NCBI GenBank assembly: GCA_014584605.1
Contig: JACTMO010000085.1
Span: 1 to 48,549, forward strand
Direction: 5' to 3'
Origin: Bacteroidota bacterium
GTDB taxonomy: Bacteria > Bacteroidota > Bacteroidia > Flavobacteriales_F > PHOS-HE28
DNA length: 48,549 nucleotides
A model generated the notes under the pieces. The model worked only from the letters and a program-made list of their open reading frames with translations, had not been told where the DNA came from and did not search any database. The position numbers and the translations under genes were made by a program. Below are positions 18,784-25,732 of this stretch, in pieces; position 1 is the stretch's first letter; each line of letters begins with the position of its first letter.

Positions 18784-20634
18784 ATGAGATCGACCCTTAG
18801 GAACCTTGGTACAGGGCTTTTGTCCGCCCTTGCCTTCGCCGCAGCGGCACAGCAACCCTACGCCTGGCATATCTCGGGCACCATCACCGGCTGTACGCCG
18901 GGGCAGGTCGTGACCGTACAGACGGTGCAAGGCACGCACCCCCCGCAGTCCCTCACCATCGCGGCAGACGCGAACTGCCACTACGAGGCCTGGCTTTATG
19001 TCTCGAGCAATCCGTCCATGGTCGAGGTCGGCACCCTGTGCGGGGGCGTGATGTTGACGGCCTGGGATTCGGCCCTGTTCAACTTCCTGACCGACACGGC
19101 CTACGCGGTGATCGACCTGAACTGCGGCGGCGGTGGCGCGGTGGACTGCCTGGGGATCCCCAACGGGCCGAACCTGCCCGGCACGCCCTGCGACGACGGC
19201 GATCCGCTGACCGGTCCGGACGTCTGGGACAGCAACTGCAACTGCGTGGGCGGGAACAACCAGGCTTGTGAGGCCGCCTTCACCGTGCAACAGGTGGCGC
19301 CCTGGCAGATCGGCACCACCAACAGCAGCACGGGCCTGCCGCCGCTCACCTTCGAGTGGTGGCTCCCGGACGGCAGTACGAGCACCCAAGCCGAGCCCGG
19401 CTTCACGTTCAGCAGCCCCGGCCTCTACGGCATCTGCCTCACGGTCGTCGCCGACAACGGCAATTGCACCGATTGGATGTGCGACTCGGTGTTCGTGGAC
19501 AGCACGGGCACCATCGGCACGGGCAACTATTGGTACGATTGCCTGGGTGTCTTCATGGGCACGGCCCTGCCCGGCTCTCCCTGCGACGACGGCGACCCCA
19601 ACACCACGGGTGATGTGTGGACCCCGAACTGCACGTGCATCGGCCAGGGTGGCGGACCGGTGGATTGCCTGGGCGTGCCCGGCGGTACGGCACTGCCCGG
19701 CACGGCCTGCGTCGATTCCCTCAACGGCATCCTCATCACCGGCATCTGGGATGCCAACTGCGTCTGCCAGGCCAACATGCCGTACGATTGCCTGGGGATC
19801 CCCAACGGCCCGAACCTGCCTGGTACCGCCTGCGACGACGGGGACCCGCTCACCCCGTACAGCTTCTGGACCTGGAACTGCGTGTGCGTGGCCGACAGCA
19901 GCGGTCAACTGTATGACTGTATGGGTGTGCTGAACGGACCGGCGATGCCCGGCACGCCCTGCGACGACGGCAACGCCCTGACCTTCAACGACACCTGGGA
20001 CGGCACCTGCACCTGCGTGGGCTCCGGCGGCCTGCCCTGCGAAGCCGACTTCATCGTCACCCAGGCCTACGACAGCCTGCAAGGGCCCATCCCCAGCACC
20101 ATCTGGGTGTTCTACATGAACAACGGCGGCCAGGGCTTCACCTACTTCTGGGACTTCGGCGACGGCACCACCAGCACGGCGCCTTTCCCCACCCACACCT
20201 ATAGCGGCAACGGGCCCTACCTGCTCTGCCTCACCGTGTCCGGCTTCGGCTGCACGGACACCTACTGCGACAGCGTGGGTGTGGACAACAACGGCATCAT
20301 CCTGCCCATGGGCGCCCAGAGCCAGGGCTTCACCATCGCCGTGATGGGCGGCCCCAACGCCATTGATGAGGTGGAGGCGATCGGCAATGTGGTCCTCGCG
20401 CCCAACCCGGTGAACGAGGAACTCGTGCTCACCATGAACAGTGTGCACGCGGGGACCATCACGGTGGATGTGCTGGACGTCGCGGGCAAGGCGGTGCACC
20501 GGCAGCGTGCGAGCCTGCTGGCAGGGCCCAACACGTTGCGCTTGCAGCTGGGCCACCTGGAGGCCGGTCCGTACCTGCTGCGGATGAACCTCGATGGTGC
20601 GGTCCGTACCGAGCGGTTCGTGCGCGGTAACTGA
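18784..20634 (+). CDS. T9SS cargo with five Cys-rich repeats and two PKD-like domains
   Basis: A 616-residue secreted protein (signal peptide MRSTLRNLGTGLLSALAFAAAAQ). After an N-terminal domain it has five ~38-residue repeats of the form DCLG-x3-G-x2-LPGT-x-CDDGD-x2-T-x3-W-x2-NC-x-C, one before and the rest after a first PKD-like domain (~160-240). A second PKD domain at ~420-500 contains FTYFWDFGDGTTSTAPFPTH. The C-terminus is a sorting domain (LAPNPVNEELVLTM ... VRTERFVRGN). The paired Cys and Asp-rich loops suggest disulfide- and possibly calcium-stabilised modules, as in adhesins; this is inference. A smaller paralogue lies at 21055. Confidence 0.85.
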   Translation: MRSTLRNLGTGLLSALAFAAAAQQPYAWHISGTITGCTPGQVVTVQTVQGTHPPQSLTIAADANCHYEAWLYVSSNPSMVEVGTLCGGVMLTAWDSALFNFLTDTAYAVIDLNCGGGGAVDCLGIPNGPNLPGTPCDDGDPLTGPDVWDSNCNCVGGNNQACEAAFTVQQVAPWQIGTTNSSTGLPPLTFEWWLPDGSTSTQAEPGFTFSSPGLYGICLTVVADNGNCTDWMCDSVFVDSTGTIGTGNYWYDCLGVFMGTALPGSPCDDGDPNTTGDVWTPNCTCIGQGGGPVDCLGVPGGTALPGTACVDSLNGILITGIWDANCVCQANMPYDCLGIPNGPNLPGTACDDGDPLTPYSFWTWNCVCVADSSGQLYDCMGVLNGPAMPGTPCDDGNALTFNDTWDGTCTCVGSGGLPCEADFIVTQAYDSLQGPIPSTIWVFYMNNGGQGFTYFWDFGDGTTSTAPFPTHTYSGNGPYLLCLTVSGFGCTDTYCDSVGVDNNGIILPMGAQSQGFTIAVMGGPNAIDEVEAIGNVVLAPNPVNEELVLTMNSVHAGTITVDVLDVAGKAVHRQRASLLAGPNTLRLQLGHLEAGPYLLRMNLDGAVRTERFVRGN

Positions 20635-20655
20635 TGTCGAGGGGGGGATGAGGCG

Positions 20656-20692
20656 GAGGGGCTGTCTCCAATGAGGCGGCCCCTTCGCTTTT
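20656..20692 (+). terminator. Possible terminator after the Cys-rich repeat gene
   Basis: AGGGGC (20657-20662) pairs with GCCCCT (20679-20684) and is followed by TCGCTTTT. The loop is long (16 bases), so strength is uncertain. It sits 22 bases after the stop codon. Confidence 0.45.
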
Positions 20693-20801
20693 CCTCAGGA
20701 ACCTGTCCGAGCCTTGCACGCGAATGCCCGAACCTGGAAGGCTTGCTGGACTTACGATACGCCCCTCCCCCCCCCGCATGTCTGGTGGTGCCGTCCGCGT
20801 A

Positions 20802-21002
20802 ACACCATTTCGCATTAAGGCGTAGGCTAAAGGTGCGAAGGGATTTATTCGCTGGACGATACGACGTGGTCGTTGCAACGCCGAAGGCGTAGACCGCAGG
20901 GAGTGAAGCTACCGAGGGCCGGTGCTACGGAACGATCACGACGGAGAAGTCAAGTGGAAAAAGACCGAGCAGATCGGCCTACTCCTTAGTACGAAGTGGT
21001 AT
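20802..21002. repeat. MITE-like inverted-repeat element, copy R2
   Basis: A 201-bp element with ends ACACCATTTCGCATTAAGG (20802-20820) and CCTTAGTACGAAGTGGTAT (20984-21002), complementary at 15 of 19 positions with only transitions between them. The segment ~20921-20980 (GGTGCTACGGAACGATCACG onward) matches 38073-38145 in copy R3. The right end runs into TAACTTCC (21002-21009), which could give the next gene a -7 box. Between the terminator and this element (20693-20801) I see only a C-rich tract and no gene. Confidence 0.72.
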
Positions 21003-21054
21003 AACTTCCAGCGGCGGAAACCCAACCCGATGGCTCCCGGCTGCGTGTACCCCA

Positions 21055-22197
21055 TTGAAGCGATCCCTCATGCCACGAAAAAGCTCCTTCACCGATCCAG
21101 CGCGCGGGCTGCTGCTTTCCCTTCTGGCCGCCGTCCTGCTTAGCGTTCCCGCCCTCGGTCAGACCCAGGTCGTACACCTTGTCGGCCAGGTCATGCCCTG
21201 TACCCCGCTGTTCACGGTGGTGACCGTCGTCTCGTTGCCCGGCGTCTCCCCCCAAGTGAACACCACCCTGTCCGTGGACACCGCCTGCACGTTCAACGCG
21301 TTCTTCATCATGGACGATCCCAGCGGGTCCTTCCATGTCTCCACCAACTGCGGCGGAGGCACCATGGCGATCGATACCGTGACCTACACGGGGAACTTCC
21401 TGGACACGATCCTGGTGACGGTGGTGCTGCAATGCCCCGGGGCGCTGGATTGCGAGGGCGTGCCCAACGGCCCGGCGATGCCCGGCACGCCGTGCGACGA
21501 CAACGATCCCCTGACCATGAACGACACCTGGGGAACGGATTGCATCTGCGCCGGGAACGTCCCGAGCGTTTGTACGGCGGCCTTCTGGCCCCTCCAGGCC
21601 TACGCCATCGATTCGGTCACCGGCGACCCCGTGCCCTTGTTCAACGAAGTGTGGCTGATCGACCAGAGCACGAGCACCGCCGGGGCCGTGGCCCATGCCT
21701 GGGACTTCGGCGATGGAGGCACGAGCACCGATGCGCAGCCCACGCATGTTTTCGGCGGTCCGGGGCCCTACCTCATCTGCCTGGCCATCACCGACAGCAG
21801 CGGCTGCACGGACCAGTTCTGCGACAGCATCGCCGTGGATCCCGACGGATTGCTCAGCGGGCTGGTGGGCGGCGAAGGTGCGCGCAACGGGTTCACCGTT
21901 CGCGTGGTGGACCCGCTCACCGTGACCATCCCGGAGCCCGCCGCCCCTGCGGATGTGCGGCTGTGGCCGGTACCGGCGCACAACGGGCAGACGCTTTCCT
22001 TCATCAGCCCTTCCAGCGGCACGGCCCGAATGGAACTGCTGGCCATGGACGGCAGGTTGCTCGCCCAGCACCCGGTCGCCTTGCAGCGCGGCGTCGTACG
22101 GGTGGAGGTCCCGCTGGAAGAACTGCCCGCTGGCCCCTTCCTGGTCCGGCTCACCACGGCGACATGGACCCTCCAACAACGGAGCATGAAACAATGA
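21055..22197 (+). CDS. T9SS cargo with one Cys-rich repeat and one PKD domain
   Basis: A 380-residue paralogue of the gene at 18784. The start at 21055 gives a signal peptide ending PALGQ; an alternative ATG is at 21070. It has one Cys-rich repeat (DCEGVPNGPAMPGTPCDDND ... DCICAGN) and one PKD domain (AHAWDFGDGGTSTDAQPTH), then a tail beginning LWPVPAHNGQTLSF that fits a type A sorting domain with a degenerate PNP motif. It ends 54 bases before the sigma factor start, in the same direction, so all three genes may be one transcript. Its upstream region is a MITE-like element. Confidence 0.8.
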   Translation: MKRSLMPRKSSFTDPARGLLLSLLAAVLLSVPALGQTQVVHLVGQVMPCTPLFTVVTVVSLPGVSPQVNTTLSVDTACTFNAFFIMDDPSGSFHVSTNCGGGTMAIDTVTYTGNFLDTILVTVVLQCPGALDCEGVPNGPAMPGTPCDDNDPLTMNDTWGTDCICAGNVPSVCTAAFWPLQAYAIDSVTGDPVPLFNEVWLIDQSTSTAGAVAHAWDFGDGGTSTDAQPTHVFGGPGPYLICLAITDSSGCTDQFCDSIAVDPDGLLSGLVGGEGARNGFTVRVVDPLTVTIPEPAAPADVRLWPVPAHNGQTLSFISPSSGTARMELLAMDGRLLAQHPVALQRGVVRVEVPLEELPAGPFLVRLTTATWTLQQRSMKQ

Positions 22198-22251
22198 CCT
22201 GATGGACCAGGGGTGGGGGCGGTCCATGCGGCAGCCCTGCTCCGCATCCCC

Positions 22252-22815
22252 ATGGTGAGCGACCAGCTGATAGCACGCTGCCTCCGCGAGGAGCCCAAGG
22301 CGCAGTATGAACTGTACCGGGTGCTCCACCCCATGCTCATGGGCATCTGTACCCGCTACGAACGCAACCGGCAGGACGCGGTGGCACGGATGAACCAAGG
22401 TTTCCTGAAGATCCTCACCCACCTGGCCGACCGACGCCCGGAGGTACCCTTCGAGCTCTGGTCGCGCCGCATCATGATCAACACCATGATCGACGACCAC
22501 CGCCGCCAGAAACAACGCAAGGCGCACGAGGTACTGGACAGCCCCCAGGACCGCGTGGACCTCGCCGAGGTGAACAACTACCTGGGCCAGATGGAGGTGC
22601 AGGAATTGGAACGCATGCTGGAGCTGGTGCCCGCCATGTCGCGGCAGGTGTTCAACCTGTTCGCCATCGACGGCTTTCCACATGCGGAGATCGCCACGCT
22701 GCTGGGCATCAGCGAGGGCACCAGCAAGTGGCACGTGTCCAACGCGCGGAGCATCCTTCAAAGGGCCCTGGCACGGGCCATGACGATGGACCGCGCACGA
22801 ACCCCTTCCCGATGA
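22252..22815 (+). CDS. ECF-type RNA polymerase sigma factor
   Basis: A 187-residue sigma-70 family protein. The ATG at 22252 (MVSDQLIARCLREEP) is preferred over 22213, because ECF factors typically begin with this helix. Region 2 includes ELWSRRIMINTMIDDHRRQ; region 4 has the HTH in PHAEIATLLGISEGTSKWHV. It would redirect RNA polymerase to a small regulon. Its TGA stop overlaps the ATG of the next gene (ATGA), so it is tightly coupled to the membrane/beta-barrel protein, which occupies the place of an anti-sigma factor. Confidence 0.9.
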   Translation: MVSDQLIARCLREEPKAQYELYRVLHPMLMGICTRYERNRQDAVARMNQGFLKILTHLADRRPEVPFELWSRRIMINTMIDDHRRQKQRKAHEVLDSPQDRVDLAEVNNYLGQMEVQELERMLELVPAMSRQVFNLFAIDGFPHAEIATLLGISEGTSKWHVSNARSILQRALARAMTMDRARTPSR

Positions 22816-24509
22816 GCGACCAAGAGCAATTCGACGACCTGGTCCGCCGCAAGCTCGAAGAGCGGAGTTTCCCCTTCGTCGAGGCGGATTGGCAGGCGGC
22901 CCACCGGCTGGTCCAGGCCGATCGCGCCCGGCGGCGTCGGCAACGACAGCTCCCCTATGGCGCGGCGGCCCTGTTGATCATCGGGGTGGGCATCGGCTAC
23001 GTGACCATGGACCAACGCGATCGTTCCGACCATGCGCTCGCCGGCACCGAGCAGGTGGCCGAAGAGCGGGACGACACGCCCTCCACCGCTCCGGCCCCGC
23101 ACCGTGCATGGGACCGCGCAGCACAGGTTCCGCACACACCCGTCGAGGCGGATACGCCGGTCCTTGCGCCGGCACCTGCTTCGGCCGCCACGCCTTCCCC
23201 CGCTGATCCGCACCGGACCACTGTTGCACCCGCCATGGTGGCGGGCATGGACGGAACGCTTCCCGCGGCACGTCCGGCATCCACGCGGTCGCGAACAAGT
23301 ACGACCGGGATGCGGCCAGAGCCGACGACACCTGTGCGTTCCGACACCGACGGACCGTTGCACACCGATGCGGAAGCGGTCCGAAGCGAGGAGCGTTCGT
23401 CCGCCTCTGCGCAAGAGGGCGATGGGCCGGAAGGGATGAACGACGCGCCCCCTGCCGCCGCAGCGGCACAGTCCGATCCGGCCCGGGCCGTCCCTGCGCC
23501 GGCATCCGCGAACGCCGGAGCGCCGACCGCTGCGATGCAGCATCCCGGGTCGGTCACCCTTCCCGCAGAGAGCACCACGCCGACCATCGCCTCGAACACA
23601 CCGGAACAAGGAGCCCAAGCGGCGCGACCGCCGGAAGGCACGAACATCGCCGATAGCGCGAGCGCTCCGGTCGTCGCAGCCCTTGCTGCGGACAGCAGCG
23701 CGACCAACACCGTCGACACCGCCGCAGCGGCACCGCTCGTCCGCCCGACCTCGCCGTGGGAGGTGGGCGTGATGGGCGGCCTCCTCCTGGGCCAGGGGCG
23801 CTACAGCGGCGCCGGACATGAACTCTGGGATGCGGACGTGACGCGCGGCACGGGATGGAGCGTCGGCGCCGAGGTGATGCACATGGGCCGCAACGCGGGC
23901 ATCGGCACCGGCATCCATTTCAGCACCTACGCCGAGCGACTGACGGCGCACGAACAGAGCCTTACGGGGATGGAAGTGGAACAACATTACTTCCTGACCC
24001 CCGTGGACACCACCGTCACGGTGAGCACCGGCACCGTCCTCGTCAACGGCCAGCTCTACCAGATCATCACCAGCGTGGACACGGTGATCAACGTGCTGGA
24101 CGTGGGCTACGACACCAGCACCACCGTGACGGTGCAGCGGGCCGCGCGTGCGCTGGTGAACCGCGTGAGCTACCTCGAGGTGCCCCTGCTGGTGGACGCG
24201 CATCTCACGCAGGGCCGATGGCAGTTCGGGGTGCGTGGCGGGCCCACGCTCGGCGTGCTCACCGGCCGCCGGGGCGCGCTGCCCGACCCTGCGGGGGATG
24301 GCTACACGGACCTGAACGATGTGCGGTTCCGCAGCCTCGTGTTCGGATGGACGGTGCGGGCCTGCCTGCGTTACCGGTGGAACAGCGCCTGGTCCATTGG
24401 CCTGGAGCCTGTGCTGCGCGGTCAGTTCGGGAGCGGCCTGGAGGGCGACCTGAAACGCCGCACCATGGCCTACGGTGTGATGGTGGGCCTGACCTATCGC
24501 CTGCGCTGA
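22812..24509 (+). CDS. Putative trans-envelope anti-sigma protein with a C-terminal outer-membrane beta-barrel
   Basis: A 565-residue protein in four parts. Residues 1-~47 are a charged, soluble segment (EQFDDLVRRKLEERSFPFVE, then W and an Arg-rich stop-transfer stretch) like the short anti-sigma-like N-termini seen next to ECF genes in Bacteroidota. Residues ~48-65 are one membrane helix (GAAALLIIGVGIGYVTM). Residues ~66-310 are a low-complexity Pro/Ala/Thr/Ser linker long enough to cross the periplasm. Residues ~315-565 are an outer-membrane beta-barrel with amphipathic strands, ending in GVMVGLTYRLR with alternating aromatic and hydrophobic residues. There is no cleavable signal peptide. 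The predicted topology joins cytoplasm, inner membrane, periplasm and outer membrane in one chain. The coupling to the sigma gene supports an anti-sigma role; the mechanism is inference. Confidence 0.78.
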   Translation: MSDQEQFDDLVRRKLEERSFPFVEADWQAAHRLVQADRARRRRQRQLPYGAAALLIIGVGIGYVTMDQRDRSDHALAGTEQVAEERDDTPSTAPAPHRAWDRAAQVPHTPVEADTPVLAPAPASAATPSPADPHRTTVAPAMVAGMDGTLPAARPASTRSRTSTTGMRPEPTTPVRSDTDGPLHTDAEAVRSEERSSASAQEGDGPEGMNDAPPAAAAAQSDPARAVPAPASANAGAPTAAMQHPGSVTLPAESTTPTIASNTPEQGAQAARPPEGTNIADSASAPVVAALAADSSATNTVDTAAAAPLVRPTSPWEVGVMGGLLLGQGRYSGAGHELWDADVTRGTGWSVGAEVMHMGRNAGIGTGIHFSTYAERLTAHEQSLTGMEVEQHYFLTPVDTTVTVSTGTVLVNGQLYQIITSVDTVINVLDVGYDTSTTVTVQRAARALVNRVSYLEVPLLVDAHLTQGRWQFGVRGGPTLGVLTGRRGALPDPAGDGYTDLNDVRFRSLVFGWTVRACLRYRWNSAWSIGLEPVLRGQFGSGLEGDLKRRTMAYGVMVGLTYRLR

Positions 24510-24512
24510 GGG

Positions 24513-25706
24513 TCAGCGGGACAGCAGCACGCGCAGCGCCGGCATCTGCGGGGCGTCCGGCACGTGAAGCAGGTAGGGCCCGGGCGCCAGGGCGGACAGG
24601 TCGATCCGAAGGCCCTGGCCCTGGCGCACGGCGGGCCACCGTGTGCAGCGCCCGACCGCATCAAGGAGCAGAACCTCCTGCACATCCCCTGGCACCGCGC
24701 CGGTCCACAGCACGCCGCTGCTCGGAACGGGCCACGCGGACCAGCCGGGCACCGGCATCGGACCCTCGATGCCCACCGGCTGGCAACGCGGGTCGGTACA
24801 CCAGCTGACATCCGGCCCCACCACCCCCTGGTCCACGTCCAGGAACGGCGGTACGGTGGTGCTCGGCGACCGGTCGCACACGTCCACGCTGTCGGCGATC
24901 ATGCCCAGGTTCACCGTGCTGTCGCTGACGCACACCGCACCCGCACCGCGCAACAGCCCCTGGATGCGCAGGTCGCCCTCCACGGAAAGGAAGGCGCTGT
25001 CGTCGGCCAGCCAGAGGTCGCCATCGATCCACACATCCCCTTCCACCGTCAGCGGTCCGCTGTCCACCATCATGGACTCGATGCGCAGGTCCCCGGCCAC
25101 CTCGATGCGGCCCTGGTTGGTGCTGGTGTACGGTGCGCGGAACACACCGGTCCAGGTGATGCTGCTGTCGTTGCGGAAGCGCGCGGCGAATTCCCCCGCA
25201 CCGCTCACCGCACCCCGGTTGTCCAGCTGCCCCGGGCCGGAAAGCCACCCGGCGGAGACGGTGCCGGAGGCCGTGTTCTCCCACGGGGCATCGGAACGCA
25301 GGCTGTCCACGATGATGGACCCGATGTTGTGGAAGTCCTCACGCTGTACCAACAGGTGGATGGCCGCCAGCGTCCCGAAGTTCACCGCGTCGGGTTGCAG
25401 GAAGCCCACCCGCAGTTCCAGCCTTTGCAAGCTGATCTGGCCGAAGTTGTAGAAGATGCCGCCCACCACCAGCGCAGTGCCCAGCAACTGGCCATTGCCC
25501 TGCACGTACAGGTCGCCCTGGATCAGGCTGTCCGGAGCGGTGAGCGTGACGACGTGCGCCACGGTGACGCTGACGATGCCGTCGGGCACACAGGCGCAAT
25601 CCCAGGTGGTCGTGTCGCTCCAGTCGCCATCGGCCACGGAAGTGATGGCCTGTGCCGCCACCGTCGCCGGGAGCAGGGCCAGGGCCGTCAGGAGCGCGAT
25701 GCGCAT
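24513..25706 (-). CDS. Secreted beta-helix-like T9SS cargo, paralogue of the gene at 17415
   Basis: The ATG at 25706 gives a 397-residue protein with signal peptide MRIALLTALALLPATVAAQ; the frame is open far upstream but only into pheT. The N-terminus (GDWSDTTTWDCACVP ... VAHVVTL) matches the paralogue at 17415, followed by short repeats such as IEVAGDLRIES and LTVEGDVWIDGDL, characteristic of a beta-helix. The tail (AWPVPSSGVLWTG ... GPYLLHVPD) is a degenerate type A sorting domain. It is convergent with the sigma/barrel operon (3-base gap). A -7 box lies at 25710-25717. Function unknown. Confidence 0.8.
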   Translation of the reverse strand: MRIALLTALALLPATVAAQAITSVADGDWSDTTTWDCACVPDGIVSVTVAHVVTLTAPDSLIQGDLYVQGNGQLLGTALVVGGIFYNFGQISLQRLELRVGFLQPDAVNFGTLAAIHLLVQREDFHNIGSIIVDSLRSDAPWENTASGTVSAGWLSGPGQLDNRGAVSGAGEFAARFRNDSSITWTGVFRAPYTSTNQGRIEVAGDLRIESMMVDSGPLTVEGDVWIDGDLWLADDSAFLSVEGDLRIQGLLRGAGAVCVSDSTVNLGMIADSVDVCDRSPSTTVPPFLDVDQGVVGPDVSWCTDPRCQPVGIEGPMPVPGWSAWPVPSSGVLWTGAVPGDVQEVLLLDAVGRCTRWPAVRQGQGLRIDLSALAPGPYLLHVPDAPQMPALRVLLSR

Positions 25707-25709
25707 GCC

Positions 25710-25717
25710 CGAAAGTA
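25710..25717 (-). promoter_or_regulatory. -7 promoter box
   Basis: TACTTTCG on the minus strand sits in the 26-base gap between the pheT stop and the ATG at 25706, only 3 bases from that ATG. It implies a leaderless mRNA for the secreted protein. Confidence 0.45.
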
Positions 25718-25732
25718 GCGTACCGACCGCGG

